Made by a program: the position numbers and the translations under genes. Below, piece by piece: positions 36,838 to 47,070 of a stretch of 64,000 nucleotides of DNA; position 1 is the stretch's first letter, and each line of letters begins with the position of its first letter. The notes below the pieces were generated by a model, which was not told the DNA's origin, ran no database searches, and was given only the letters and a program-made list of their open reading frames with translations. The stretch comes from Laspinema sp. D2d (GTDB lineage: Bacteria; Cyanobacteriota; Cyanobacteriia; Cyanobacteriales; Laspinemataceae): NCBI RefSeq assembly GCF_025370755.1, contig NZ_JAMXFC010000018.1:63149-127148 (forward strand), read 5' to 3'.

Positions 36838-37743
36838 ATGCTTAATCCAACCCATCGGAGTTCCCTCCTCGTATCGCCTCCTGTCTCCTCTCCATTTACA
36901 ATCTCGGTAATGCACAGAACCAACGGCAGCCGGAGAATTTCTGAGTCTGTGCCATTGTTTAAATCCCTCAGTGCCTTTTTCCCCAGAGGACTGGCGGGTT
37001 ATAGCCTCAAGTGTAGTATCGGTCTGATTTATCTCGCCCTACATCTAACCTTGAATTGGGGCGGGGTTTCTGTCGCTTCGGCGAGACCCCTCTTAACCCA
37101 GGTGGATGACTCACCCCTGGATTCGGAACCCTTGAACTCGGAGTCTGTGGACTTGAGTCCGGAAATCATCGAAGGCAGTCCGGTCCTCCAACGGTGGTTA
37201 CAAGAAGTGCCGAATGTGTTGGAAGAGATTCACAATGACCCCAGTTTTCGGACCCGTGTGCGGGTCGGATATGCCCAAGTCACCTCCTCCGATGATGAGG
37301 GCAGTGGGGTGAATGTTGGGGTGGAGGACTTGTTTATTGGTGACACCAGATTAACCGTCAGTGGAGATTATTTTGCCGGAAGTGGGGGATTTTCCGGTGG
37401 TGGTGCTCAGTTGCGTTATTATGTCCTGCCTTTGGGGGGATATTTCAATCTGGCACCTGTGGTTGGATATCGGCAGATTGAGGGAGAGTCCTACTCCACC
37501 AGTGGGGTGGAATTGGGGGGACGCGCTATGTTGGTGCTTTCGCGCACAGGTGGAGCAGATTTGTCGTTAGGATATAGCGTAGTGGGAGTGGGTGGGGAGC
37601 AGACTGTGGGGTTAGGGACTTTGGTAGTCGGGTATGCAGTCACTCCTGAATTTCGCCTTTCGACAGATCTTCGGCGTCAGGATGCGGATGGGGAAAATGA
37701 TACTCGCTTTGGGATTGCGATCGAATGGATGCCGCGACTTTAA
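36838..37743 (+). CDS. Exported beta-rich protein, probable outer-membrane type
   Basis: A 301-residue protein. A signal-like hydrophobic segment (about residues 60-85: CSIGLIYLALHLTLNWGGVS, then VASARP) precedes an acidic linker. The folded part from about 120 begins with VLQRWLQEVPNVLEEIHNDP and continues with alternating strands rich in Gly and Tyr (RVRVGYAQVTSSDDEGSGVN, LTVSGDYFAGSGGFSGGGAQ, ADLSLGYSVVGVGGEQTVGL), ending RFGIAIEWMPRL, as in beta-barrel proteins. The N-terminus is unusually long for a signal peptide, so the true start may be ATG 36910. Function unknown; an outer-membrane location is inferred. Confidence 0.75.
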   Translation: MLNPTHRSSLLVSPPVSSPFTISVMHRTNGSRRISESVPLFKSLSAFFPRGLAGYSLKCSIGLIYLALHLTLNWGGVSVASARPLLTQVDDSPLDSEPLNSESVDLSPEIIEGSPVLQRWLQEVPNVLEEIHNDPSFRTRVRVGYAQVTSSDDEGSGVNVGVEDLFIGDTRLTVSGDYFAGSGGFSGGGAQLRYYVLPLGGYFNLAPVVGYRQIEGESYSTSGVELGGRAMLVLSRTGGADLSLGYSVVGVGGEQTVGLGTLVVGYAVTPEFRLSTDLRRQDADGENDTRFGIAIEWMPRL

Positions 37744-37831
37744 TCGCAAAATGGAGCGGTAGCGGGAGGGATTTGACCCAGAAACCAAAAATCGCCCCGG
37801 AAGGCGACTGCGAAATGCTTTGATTTTACAA

Positions 37832-37902
<71 letters not shown>

Positions 37903-38069
37903 GCTTTTGTGTCATGAATTTCTATTGTAGCAGAGTTTGGCGAGGACGCAAGAGCAGTGAACAAAAATCTTAGTCCAGGCGATCGCCGCTGTGGGTTGGG
38001 GCATTCTATTCATCGGGATTGACATAGTACCTGTATGATTAATGGAGTTGCCCGTTTGTTTGCCTAGCA

Positions 38070-38867
38070 ATGATCCCAGCCTCTCCCTTGCGATTAGCTC
38101 AAATTACGGATCTTCATTTATTTGCCCGCCCCGATCGCAAATTGCTTGGGGTCCCCACCCTGTCATCCTTTGAAGCCGTTTTAAGGGGATTGCTCTCCCT
38201 CAATTATGCTCGGGATCTCCTCTTACTCACCGGGGACCTTTCTCAAGATGAAACCCCAGAATCTTATCAAGTTCTCCGGGATTTAATCCGTCCGTTGCAA
38301 GTTCCCACCTACTGGGTTCCCGGCAATCATGACAATCTCGCCGTGATGGAGTCAGTTTTAACCGAGTCTCCTTTTTGTGCAGACAAATCCTTTGAAATGG
38401 GCAATTGGCGCTTTGTCTTGCTCAACTCTCAGATCCCAGGGACCGATGGGGGACGACTCTCAAGGACGAGTTTGGAGTGGTTGGACTGGGAATTATATAA
38501 AGCTGGAAACCAGCCAACTTTCATTGCTCTCCATCATCCTCCGTTTCCCGTTAACTCCGAATGGTTAGACCAAATTAAGCTGGAAAATGCGGAGGCATTT
38601 TTTGCCATTTTAGACCGTTATCGGAATGTGAAATTGGTGGCTTGCGGTCATGTTCACCAAAATTTACTGTTTTATCGGGAAAATGTGGCTTATTTTGCCA
38701 CCCCTTCGACTTGTGTCCAGTTTCAGCCGAAAAGTATTGAGTTTGCCTTGGATGATGCAGCACCGGGGTTTAGATTGTTTAATCTCTATCCCGATGGCAC
38801 TTGGGAAACGAAGGTGGAACGAGTTGCGATCGCAGCCCAACCCGATTTAACTGCCCTGGGATATTAA
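38070..38867 (+). CDS. Metallophosphoesterase, CpdA-like cyclic nucleotide phosphodiesterase
   Basis: A 265-residue calcineurin-like phosphodiesterase. All metal motifs are present: ITDLHLF (D-x-H), LLLTGDLSQDE (GDL), VPGNHDN (GNHD), ALHHPPFP and ACGHVHQN (GHVH). The order and length match CpdA/Icc enzymes that hydrolyse 3',5'-cyclic AMP to AMP, so it may lower cAMP in this cell. Other cyclic nucleotides or phospholipids are possible substrates. Translation starts at ATG 38070. It stands alone; the nearest feature is the tRNA-Cys on the other strand. Confidence 0.88.
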   Translation: MIPASPLRLAQITDLHLFARPDRKLLGVPTLSSFEAVLRGLLSLNYARDLLLLTGDLSQDETPESYQVLRDLIRPLQVPTYWVPGNHDNLAVMESVLTESPFCADKSFEMGNWRFVLLNSQIPGTDGGRLSRTSLEWLDWELYKAGNQPTFIALHHPPFPVNSEWLDQIKLENAEAFFAILDRYRNVKLVACGHVHQNLLFYRENVAYFATPSTCVQFQPKSIEFALDDAAPGFRLFNLYPDGTWETKVERVAIAAQPDLTALGY

Positions 38868-38903
38868 TAAACCGCTCATGGTGATTTAGCTGAGATTAAC
38901 AGC

Positions 38904-39175
38904 ACCTCCGGTCCCCTCCCCTGTGTCTTGGGGAGGGTTAGGGTGGGGTTCTTCGGGTGCGATCGCCACTTCATGCACTCATAAGGAGGCGATTCCCTAC
39001 GGGATAGCTCCGCTTACCGCGCCTATATGGAGGCTGGGGAAACCTCTTTCTTCGGGACCTGGCAAAGCTATATCAGAAGGACTCTCTATCAACTCATTCT
39101 TCCTGACGTGGCTTGCGCCACGTCAGGAGGACCCCACCCTAACCCTCCCCTTGGTAAGGGGAGGGGACCGGAGGT
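38904..39175. mobile_element. Inverted-repeat element of about 270 bp
   Basis: The arms 38904-38950 and 39129-39175 are near-perfect inverted repeats starting ACCTCCGGTCCCCTCCCC, and each arm also folds on itself (CCCTCCCC with GGGGAGGG). A further hairpin CCTGACGTGG/CCACGTCAGG lies at 39102-39127. The right arm is shared with the inner element at 30748-30910. No open frame of note inside, so it is a non-autonomous element or a large palindromic repeat. Confidence 0.65.
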
Positions 39176-39222
39176 AGAGTTAAATGTGAGGCAAATCCCC
39201 TGGAAGGTACAAAAATTAAAGT

Positions 39223-40182
39223 CTAATATCCAGCCTGAATCAGGTGCGATCGCAATCTGGGACTTAACCCAGCATGATATTGGGGATAAACTGGCGATCG
39301 CTCGACTAATTCCCAACCCGCCGGTTCTAAGATGCCTTTAAGTCGGTCAACCTGGAGATGGGGATAGTCCGGATTGACTTCATCCGTGGGTCCGATTCCG
39401 CCTAAATCTCGGCATCCCGCCTCTAAGCAAGCTAATAAAATCTCCGGTTCCTCAATTAAATTGGGCGGGACTTGCAAGGCGACTGCCTCGGGTAAAATCG
39501 CTCTAGCTCTAGCAACCTCTGCGGGTAATTCCCTCAAGTCGAATCCGGGGGCCTCCCCGCTTTGGTGCGTTCCCAGGCGATAGGGTTGGATAATCACTTC
39601 TTGGATATGGCCCCAGCGCTGGTGAATCTGCGCGATCGCCACTAAGGTAGCTTCGCGATCGGCTGGGGTCTCGCCAATTCCCAGTAATAACCCCGTCGTA
39701 AAGGGAATTTTCAGTTCTCCGGCCCATGTTAATTGTTGCAGTCGCACCGATGGCACTTTGCTGGGTGCATGACGATGTACGGTTTCCCCTAAACTCGGGG
39801 TCACCTGTTCCACCATTAATCCCATCGAAACATTAACGGTTTTCAGCTTTGCCATTTCCTCAAAACTGAGAGGACCGGCATTGGTATGGGGCAGAAATCC
39901 CAGTCCCAGGGCCAATTCCCCTAACTCATAAAGGCGATCGCACCAGTCGGAACGTTTCTCAGAATTCGGATGCACTTCGCCGCTGAGGATTAAAATTTCC
40001 TTAATCCCAGTCCCCATCAGAGATTTCAGGATTCGTTCCGCCTCGGGTAATTCTAACCAGGGGCTTTTTCCCGGGTCTTTGCGAAAGTTGCAATAGCCAC
40101 AGCGGTTAAAGCATTCGTAGGTTGGAACCAAGGTGTAGGCGGGACTGTAGGTGATCAGGCGGGAGGCAGAAGCAGTCAGCAT
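39223..40182 (-). CDS. cofG: FO synthase subunit 1 (7,8-didemethyl-8-hydroxy-5-deazariboflavin synthase, CofG)
   Basis: A radical SAM enzyme that, with CofH, makes the deazaflavin FO. In cyanobacteria FO serves mainly as the antenna chromophore of DNA photolyases. The cluster motif is CFNRCGYC (CX3CX2C) after the typical opening ITYSPAYTLVPTYE. Other family landmarks are KEILILSGEVHPNS, LPHTNAGPLSFEEMAKLKTV, TTGLLLGIGET and GGIGPTDEVNPDYP near the end. Length 319 is normal. The start is ATG 40182, divergent from psbA. cofH is not in the window, so the pair is unlinked or lies elsewhere. Confidence 0.95.
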   Translation of the reverse strand: MLTASASRLITYSPAYTLVPTYECFNRCGYCNFRKDPGKSPWLELPEAERILKSLMGTGIKEILILSGEVHPNSEKRSDWCDRLYELGELALGLGFLPHTNAGPLSFEEMAKLKTVNVSMGLMVEQVTPSLGETVHRHAPSKVPSVRLQQLTWAGELKIPFTTGLLLGIGETPADREATLVAIAQIHQRWGHIQEVIIQPYRLGTHQSGEAPGFDLRELPAEVARARAILPEAVALQVPPNLIEEPEILLACLEAGCRDLGGIGPTDEVNPDYPHLQVDRLKGILEPAGWELVERSPVYPQYHAGLSPRLRSHLIQAGY

Positions 40183-40238
40183 AGCAAATGATAAGAAAAC
40201 TTAATAGCAATAATCAGGAAAAATTTTTATGAAAACCC

Positions 40239-40267
40239 TTTACAAAGCTTAACAAGTTGTGTAAGGT
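40239..40267 (+). promoter_or_regulatory. psbA promoter candidate
   Basis: TTTACA (40239-40244) and TAAGGT (40262-40267) are 17 bp apart, an ideal spacing, and the gene follows 62 bp later. The leader has no Shine-Dalgarno sequence, which is common for psbA genes. Confidence 0.55.
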
Positions 40268-40329
40268 AGTAAGCAAGGTAGAGAAACCTCTACCGACTAC
40301 CTCGACAAACCAATAGCAATCATAAAAAC

Positions 40330-41412
40330 ATGACGACAACCTTACAGCAGCGCGAGAGCGCCAATCTGTGGGACCGCTTCTGCGAGTGGGTCGCTTCTAC
40401 CGAAAACCGCCTCTACATTGGCTGGTTCGGTGTGTTGATGATCCCCACCCTCTTAAGCGCTACCGTTTGCTACATCATCGCCTTCATCGCCGCTCCCCCC
40501 GTGGACATCGATGGAATCCGCGAACCTGTTGCCGGTTCTTTGCTGTACGGAAACAACATCATCTCTGGTGCGGTTGTTCCTTCCTCTAACGCAATCGGTC
40601 TTCACTTCTACCCCATCTGGGAAGCAGCCAGCTTGGATGAGTGGCTCTATAATGGTGGCCCTTACCAGCTCGTGATTTTCCACTTCCTCATCGGCATCTT
40701 CTGCTACATGGGTCGTGAGTGGGAACTCTCTTACCGCTTAGGGATGCGTCCTTGGATCTGCGTTGCTTACTCTGCACCTGTTGCAGCAGCAAGCGCCGTG
40801 TTCTTGATCTACCCCATCGGTCAAGGTTCTTTCTCTGATGGTATGCCTTTGGGTATCTCTGGAACCTTTAACTTCATGTTAGTGTTCCAAGCTGAGCACA
40901 ATATCCTGATGCACCCCTTCCATATGTTGGGTGTTGCCGGTGTGTTCGGTGGTTCCTTGTTCAGTGCTATGCACGGATCTTTGGTGACCTCCAGCTTAGT
41001 TCGTGAGACCTCTGAAACCGAATCTCAAAACTACGGTTACAAGTTCGGTCAAGAAGAAGAAACCTACAACATTGTCGCCGCTCACGGTTACTTTGGTCGT
41101 TTAATCTTCCAATATGCTTCGTTCAACAACAGCCGTTCTTTGCACTTTTTCTTAGCTGCTTGGCCGGTTGTGGGGATCTGGTTCACCGCTTTGGGTGTGT
41201 CCACGATGGCTTTCAACTTGAACGGATTTAACTTCAACCAGTCCATCATTGACTCGACGGGTCGTGTTGTGAATACCTGGGCTGATGTGATCAACCGCGC
41301 TAACCTGGGTATGGAAGTGATGCACGAGCGTAATGCTCACAACTTCCCCCTTGATTTGGCTGCTGGTGAAGCAACTCCGGTTGCTTTGACTGCTCCTTCG
41401 ATCAACGGTTAA
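40330..41412 (+). CDS. psbA: Photosystem II D1 protein
   Basis: The D1 core subunit that binds the P680 chlorophylls, pheophytin, QB and the manganese cluster. The 360 residues are typical. GREWEL gives Glu at position 130, the form found in high-light D1 copies, where low-light copies have Gln. The QB pocket [14 protein letters not shown] has the herbicide-sensitive Ser264. The C-terminus [20 protein letters not shown] carries the extension removed by CtpA after Ala344. Codon use is strongly biased, as expected for a highly expressed gene. Cyanobacteria usually carry several psbA copies; others would be outside this window. Confidence 0.99.
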   Translation: MTTTLQQRESANLWDRFCEWVASTENRLYIGWFGVLMIPTLLSATVCYIIAFIAAPPVDIDGIREPVAGSLLYGNNIISGAVVPSSNAIGLHFYPIWEAASLDEWLYNGGPYQLVIFHFLIGIFCYMGREWELSYRLGMRPWICVAYSAPVAAASAVFLIYPIGQGSFSDGMPLGISGTFNFMLVFQAEHNILMHPFHMLGVAGVFGGSLFSAMHGSLVTSSLVRETSETESQNYGYKFGQEEETYNIVAAHGYFGRLIFQYASFNNSRSLHFFLAAWPVVGIWFTALGVSTMAFNLNGFNFNQSIIDSTGRVVNTWADVINRANLGMEVMHERNAHNFPLDLAAGEATPVALTAPSING

Positions 41413-41469
41413 GTTTTAACTGAAGATTCAGACGGACTCTATACGCGACATATAGTCAGTCTGTAACAT

Positions 41470-41500
41470 AAAAAGCGTCCCTATACAGGGGCGCTTTTTT
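41470..41500 (+). terminator. Intrinsic terminator of psbA
   Basis: AAAAAGCGTCCCT pairs with AGGGGCGCTTTTTT (one G-T wobble) over a short loop and ends in six T, 58 bp after the stop codon. The following 41501-41823 region shows no gene. Confidence 0.92.
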
Positions 41501-41823
41501 ATTGGCTAAAAATAATGAGGGCGGTTTATATTGAGGGAAGTAGAGGGGTGCGATCGCCGGTGATCGGCGGAGTTGCTGAAAATGGAGGGCGATTTTAGGG
41601 CATCACCCTTACAGGAATGATTCAGAGGTTGTTATACTGACGCATCACCGGAAGTCAAGAGAGATGAGCCGTTCCTGTACTGTCCCTAGGTATGGGAGGA
41701 CTTCCTGTCATTTGCGGGAGTTCTTGTTAAAAAAAGGGGCCGGAACCTGCTCAGGAAATCAGGGGAGTGTTCACAAGATGAAGAGTTAGAGAAACGTCAA
41801 AGCCTGGTGAGGGAGTGTGTTGC

Positions 41824-44800
41824 ATGAGTCGGATTTTCGATGAAGTTCAAGAGGGAATTGTATTCATTAATGCCGGGGGCGATCGCCTGGATTATTTGAA
41901 CCGGGCGGCAGCCGAACTGTTTGGGGGAACAGTGGCGGGGTTTGAGAATCAGCCAGAGTTTTGGACTCAGGGAATTGCACCGCAATGGCGATCGCAGGTC
42001 GGAAATGCTTTAGTGCAAATTTGGGAAACCGAGACGGTGGAAGTACACTATTCCATTGTCGGGATTGATGGGCAACACCGGGACCTGTCCAGTAAATTTT
42101 GGGCAATCGCCGATGATGAGGGGACGCCGATTCGGATTGAAGGAACCATCAATCAACGTCGCCCCCCGGAAAATTTGGACAGCGCGATCGCACAATGGTT
42201 CAATTTATCCCTGGATTTACTCTGTATTGCGGGGACTGATGGTTATTTTAAGCAATTAAATCCGATGTGGGAAACCACATTAGGATATAGCATGGAGGAA
42301 TTGCTCTCTATTTCATTTTTAGAGTTAATACATCCCGATGATGTCGCCTCAACCCTAGCAGAAGTCGAGAAACTCTCCGAAAGCAAAAACAGCATTTATT
42401 TTGAAAATCGCTATCGTTGCCAAGATGGTTCCTATAAATGGATGGCTTGGACTTCCTCTACTATACAAGGGGATGTGATCTATGCAGTAGCCCGGGACAT
42501 CAGCGCTCACAAACAGATGGAGGAGGAACGACAACACTTATTGACCTCTGTACAAGAGAGCGAGGGCCGGTATCGTTCCGTACTAAGTGCGATGAGTGAA
42601 GGCGTAGTCATGCAAGATACCAATGGAATTATTTATACTTACAATCAAAGTGCTAGACGAATTCTCGGCTTGAGCCTGGAACAGATGATGGGATGGACCG
42701 CCCTCGATCCGCGCTGGCGGGCAGTCAGAGAAGATGGTTCGCCATTTCTCCCAGAAGACTATCCCCTTGCGGTTACTTTACGGACTGGGGAGGCTTTCCG
42801 CGATCGCATCATGGGAATTCATAAACCTGATGGGAGTTTAACCTGGATTTTGGTCAATACCCAAACGTTGTTTCGCCCCAATGAAACCGAACTGTATGCC
42901 GCAGTCTGTACCTTTACGGATATCAGCGATCGCATTGAAGCCGAAGCCTTATTACGCGAAAGTGAAGCCAAATTCCGGGCGGCTTTTGAGCAAGCGGCAG
43001 TCGGGATTGCTCATGTGGGATTAGACGGAAATTGGCTAGAGGTTAATCAAAAATTCTCGGATATCTTGGGATACAGTCGCGAAGAGTTGTCTAATCTCAC
43101 TTATCAAGATATTACCTATGTTGATGATGCGAGTTTGGATGTAGAAGCCCAAGCCCAATTGTACGACCCAGCCATCAATACGGTTACCTTAGAAAAGCGG
43201 TATCTGCATAAAAATGGATCCCTCGTGTGGGTGAATATGACCGCTTCTATGATTAGGAATACTTTGGGTGAACCCCAATATTTTCTGGCAGTTTTTGAGG
43301 ATATTAGGGAGCGCAAGCAAGCGCAAATCAGTCTCCAACAAAGCCAACGATTATTAGAAGAAGCTCAACAAATCGCTCATGTGGGAAACTGGGAATTTGA
43401 CGTAGCTACAAGTAAGACAATTTGGTCTAAAGAACTATTTCGGATTTACGATTTTGACCCGGAACAGGAAGCGCCTCCCTTGCCCGAAGTTTTCAAAAAA
43501 CTGGATCCGCAAGATGCCGAAGCCCTCAAAAATCGGGTAGAAACAGCAATCACTTTGGGAATTCCTTATGAGCTAGAACATCGAATTTTTCACCGTTCTG
43601 GGTCTCTGCGCTACGTTCATGCCAAAGGCAAAGTCGAGCATAATTCTCAAGGGAAAGTGGTTCGACTATTTGGGACTGTTTTGGACATTACCAGCCGCAA
43701 AAAAATTGAGCAGGAGTTACAAGAACGAGAGCAGTTTTTGCGCGCGATCTGGGAAGGAGTCGATTACAGTATTTTTATGGTAGAAGTTGTAGAGGAACGG
43801 GAATTTCGCTTTGGTGGGATTAATCCAAAAATGGCCCAAACTTCTCAAATTCCAGTAGAAAAAATGCTTGGAAAAACCTTGGGTGAAGTCTTGTCCCCAG
43901 AGATGCTAGACCTTTGGCATCCTCGTTATCTTCAGTGCGTCCAGTTGAGGAAAACCCTCTCTTTTGAGGAGTATTTTGTGGCCGATGATGGAATCGAGAC
44001 TTGGTGGCTGATGACTCTGAGTCCCTTGCAAGATAGTGAAAATCGTATTGATCGGATTATTGCCACCACCATTGATATTAGTGTTCGCAAACAAGCTGAA
44101 CTCGCATTGCAACACAGTGAAGCTCAATATCGCGAATTAGCTCAACGGGAAGCATTACTCAATCGGATTGCCACCCAAATTAGAAATTCTTTAGAATTGG
44201 ATACCATTCTCGATAGTGTCGTTCAGGAACTCCAACAGGTAATGGAGATTGACCGCTGTCACTTCGCCTGGTATCTAAACCATGAAAAAGAATCGGTTTG
44301 GGAAGTGGTTACCGAAGCTAGAAATCCTGGATTAATTAACCTAATTGGCTGTTATAATGTTGAACAAGTCGGACCAATGGTCAATTTACTTTTAACCCGA
44401 GAAACTCTCAAATTTGATGATATTCATGGAGTGAGTGATCCTATCTTTCAGGAGTTTTTAAGTAACCTAGGATATCGGGCCATGTTGGCAATGCCGATGG
44501 AAACAGAATCGGGAAAAATTGGCGTTATTTCCTGTGCTTGTCACACCGGCACTAGAGTTTGGAAGCCGGAGGATATGGAACTGTTAGCAGCCGTCTGTGA
44601 CCAACTGGCGATCGCCATTAATCAGGCGGAACTTTATACTCAAGCTCGGCTATCGGCCCAAATTGCCGAAGGGAAAAGCCACGAATTACAAAAAACTCTA
44701 CAGGAACTCCAACGCACCCAAAGCCAATTAATTCAGACCGAAAAAATGTCATCATTAGGCCAACTGGTGGCCGGGGTTGCTCATGAAATTAATAATCCAG

Positions 44801-45606
44801 TGAATTTTATCTATGGAAATCTCACCCATGCGGATGATTATATGCAAGATTTGTTAAAGCTGGTAGAACTCTATCGAACCCATTATCCCCAGCCAAATGA
44901 AGAAATTGAAGAAGAAATCGAAAGAATAGATTTGGATTATTTAGTGGAAGATTTTCCCCAAATCCTCGCCTCTATGCAATTGGGGGCGAATCGCATTCGA
45001 GATATTGTTAAATCTCTGCGGACTTTTTCGCGGTTAGATGAATCCGACATGAAAGCCGTGGATTTGCATGAAAATATTGATAGTACCTTGATGATTTTAC
45101 AAAATCGGCTGAAAGGCAAGAGCGATCGCCCGTCGATCCAGGTGATTAAGGAATACGGACCCATTCCAGAAATTACCTGTTATGTAGGGCAGATTAATCA
45201 GGTATTTATGAATGTTTTGGGGAATGCGATCGATGCCGTAGAAATGAAAGGGGATGACGGGGTGAAGAATGAGACAGATGCTCCCATTCAACCGATGGAA
45301 CAATTGCCAGACCCGTTAATTCGGATTACCACTACTCAGGTTGAGGGAAACCGGGTCCAAATTGCGATCGCTGATAATGGAATCGGCATGAAACCCGAGG
45401 CAATTAGCAAAATTTTTGACCCTTTTTATACCACCAAACCCATTGGCAAAGGCACCGGATTAGGATTAGCCATTAGCTATGAAATTATCGTTGAGAAGCA
45501 CGGGGGGACAATGGACTGTATTTCAGAAGTCGGAAAAGGCACCGAGTTTATTATTGAAATTCCCCTGGAACAGAACCAGAATCGGGGAAACCCATCGGGA
45601 GAATAA
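41824..45606 (+). CDS. Multi-PAS/GAF sensor histidine kinase
   Basis: A 1260-residue soluble kinase. Six PAS units can be followed: about residues 5-110, 120-240, 247-385, 382-505, 515-630 and 638-770, most closing with a PAC-type segment such as VFEDIRERKQA. A GAF domain (about 785-950) and a short coiled coil lead to HisKA with the phospho-acceptor in GVAHEINNPVNF, then HATPase with an N box NQVFMNVLGNAIDAV, DNGIGM, FYTTKP and GKGTGLGLA. It therefore phosphorylates itself and a separate response regulator, which is not adjacent. GGGAG eight bases before ATG 41824 favours that start over GTG 41815. The H and N boxes resemble the kinase at 71-2122. Confidence 0.95.
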   Translation: MSRIFDEVQEGIVFINAGGDRLDYLNRAAAELFGGTVAGFENQPEFWTQGIAPQWRSQVGNALVQIWETETVEVHYSIVGIDGQHRDLSSKFWAIADDEGTPIRIEGTINQRRPPENLDSAIAQWFNLSLDLLCIAGTDGYFKQLNPMWETTLGYSMEELLSISFLELIHPDDVASTLAEVEKLSESKNSIYFENRYRCQDGSYKWMAWTSSTIQGDVIYAVARDISAHKQMEEERQHLLTSVQESEGRYRSVLSAMSEGVVMQDTNGIIYTYNQSARRILGLSLEQMMGWTALDPRWRAVREDGSPFLPEDYPLAVTLRTGEAFRDRIMGIHKPDGSLTWILVNTQTLFRPNETELYAAVCTFTDISDRIEAEALLRESEAKFRAAFEQAAVGIAHVGLDGNWLEVNQKFSDILGYSREELSNLTYQDITYVDDASLDVEAQAQLYDPAINTVTLEKRYLHKNGSLVWVNMTASMIRNTLGEPQYFLAVFEDIRERKQAQISLQQSQRLLEEAQQIAHVGNWEFDVATSKTIWSKELFRIYDFDPEQEAPPLPEVFKKLDPQDAEALKNRVETAITLGIPYELEHRIFHRSGSLRYVHAKGKVEHNSQGKVVRLFGTVLDITSRKKIEQELQEREQFLRAIWEGVDYSIFMVEVVEEREFRFGGINPKMAQTSQIPVEKMLGKTLGEVLSPEMLDLWHPRYLQCVQLRKTLSFEEYFVADDGIETWWLMTLSPLQDSENRIDRIIATTIDISVRKQAELALQHSEAQYRELAQREALLNRIATQIRNSLELDTILDSVVQELQQVMEIDRCHFAWYLNHEKESVWEVVTEARNPGLINLIGCYNVEQVGPMVNLLLTRETLKFDDIHGVSDPIFQEFLSNLGYRAMLAMPMETESGKIGVISCACHTGTRVWKPEDMELLAAVCDQLAIAINQAELYTQARLSAQIAEGKSHELQKTLQELQRTQSQLIQTEKMSSLGQLVAGVAHEINNPVNFIYGNLTHADDYMQDLLKLVELYRTHYPQPNEEIEEEIERIDLDYLVEDFPQILASMQLGANRIRDIVKSLRTFSRLDESDMKAVDLHENIDSTLMILQNRLKGKSDRPSIQVIKEYGPIPEITCYVGQINQVFMNVLGNAIDAVEMKGDDGVKNETDAPIQPMEQLPDPLIRITTTQVEGNRVQIAIADNGIGMKPEAISKIFDPFYTTKPIGKGTGLGLAISYEIIVEKHGGTMDCISEVGKGTEFIIEIPLEQNQNRGNPSGE

Positions 45607-45827
45607 AACCGGATCTCGCAGTTCGGGACGATTGAAAATCATAGCGCCTTTTGCCCTAGTCAGACACAAGTCGGTACTCAGCGCTTGCCAACATCCTGGA
45701 GTGCAGGGAATTGCGCTAAATTCAGCCTAATTCGCCGTACTGAATCCCGATCAGGGGGCCAGTGGGGATGACGAAACGGTGCAGTTTCGGATAAAATACA
45801 AGTTCTAACGCCGTTTGAGCATCAATC

Positions 45828-46940
45828 ATGGGAAACACTTTCGGGCATCTGTTTCGAGTCACCACATTTGGAGAATCCCACGGTGGGGGTGTAGGGGTCG
45901 TTATTGATGGATGCCCACCCCAACTCGATATTAGCGAAGCAGAAATTCAAGTTGAACTAGACCGGAGAAGACCGGGACAGAGTAAAATTACCACACCGCG
46001 CAAAGAATTAGACACCTGCGAAATCGTCTCTGGGGTGTTTGAGGGGAAAACTTTAGGGACACCGATTAGTATCTTGGTGCGAAACAAGGATGTGCGGTCC
46101 CAGGATTATAACGAAATGACGGATACCTACCGTCCCTCTCATGCCGATGCCACCTATGATGCCAAATATGGGATCCGGAACTGGCAAGGGGGAGGGCGAT
46201 CATCTGCGCGGGAGACGATTGGTAGAGTTGCCGCCGGTGCGATCGCCAAAAAAATCCTCCACCAAGTCGCCGGAGTGGAAATTGTCGGCTATGTGAAGCG
46301 CATCAAAGACTTAGAAGGCGTCATCGACCCCAACCAAGTTACCCTAGACCAAGTGGAGAGCAATATCGTCCGTTGTCCTGATTCAGAATGTGCCGATCGC
46401 ATGATTGAACTCATCGAACGCATTGGCAGGGAAGGGGATTCTACCGGCGGCGTCGTCGAATGCGTCGCGCGTCACGTTCCCAAAGGGTTGGGAATGCCCG
46501 TATTTGACAAACTCGAAGCGGATCTTGCCAAAGGGGTCATGTCTCTGCCTGCCAGTAAAGGATTTGAAATCGGGTCCGGATTTGCCGGGACCCTGATGAC
46601 AGGCAGCGAGCATAATGACGAATTTTATACCGACGATCAGGGAGAAATTCGCACCCGCACCAATCGTTCTGGCGGAATTCAAGGGGGAATTTCCAACGGA
46701 GAAAATATTATTATTCGAGTTGCCTTTAAACCAACTGCTACAATTCGCAAAGAACAGCGCACCGTAAACAGCTTAGGCGAAGAAACCATCTTAGCAGCTA
46801 AAGGACGGCATGACCCCTGTGTATTACCCAGAGCCGTCCCAATGGTAGAAGCAATGATGGCTTTAGTGCTTTGTGACCATCTTTTACGCCATCAGGGTCA
46901 AACTGGCACATTTAGACCCAAACTGGGTCAAGCAGGGTAA
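45828..46940 (+). CDS. aroC: Chorismate synthase
   Basis: Catalyses the last shikimate-pathway step, 5-enolpyruvylshikimate-3-phosphate to chorismate, using reduced FMN. Signatures are [17 protein letters not shown] at the start, [16 protein letters not shown], the central [20 protein letters not shown] and near the end [20 protein letters not shown]. Length 370 is typical. The product feeds trpE, which lies about 16 kb away at 62335. The start ATG 45828 is unambiguous because the [19 protein letters not shown] opening is conserved. Confidence 0.98.
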   Translation: MGNTFGHLFRVTTFGESHGGGVGVVIDGCPPQLDISEAEIQVELDRRRPGQSKITTPRKELDTCEIVSGVFEGKTLGTPISILVRNKDVRSQDYNEMTDTYRPSHADATYDAKYGIRNWQGGGRSSARETIGRVAAGAIAKKILHQVAGVEIVGYVKRIKDLEGVIDPNQVTLDQVESNIVRCPDSECADRMIELIERIGREGDSTGGVVECVARHVPKGLGMPVFDKLEADLAKGVMSLPASKGFEIGSGFAGTLMTGSEHNDEFYTDDQGEIRTRTNRSGGIQGGISNGENIIIRVAFKPTATIRKEQRTVNSLGEETILAAKGRHDPCVLPRAVPMVEAMMALVLCDHLLRHQGQTGTFRPKLGQAG

Positions 46941-47070
46941 TATTTGCCCTCATTAACGGGTTAGATTCAGACATCGAGGTATCGGGCGATCGTCATCCGT
47001 TTCCCCGGTCCCATCGTTGACACAGTTAAGTTAGTTCCACTTATTCAAATACAAAACCGTAAGAGCCTGT

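Noticed and set aside
41824..45606. GAF domain checked for cyanobacteriochrome cysteines
   Set aside because: Neither DXCF nor a CH pair is present at the expected places, so it is an ordinary GAF.
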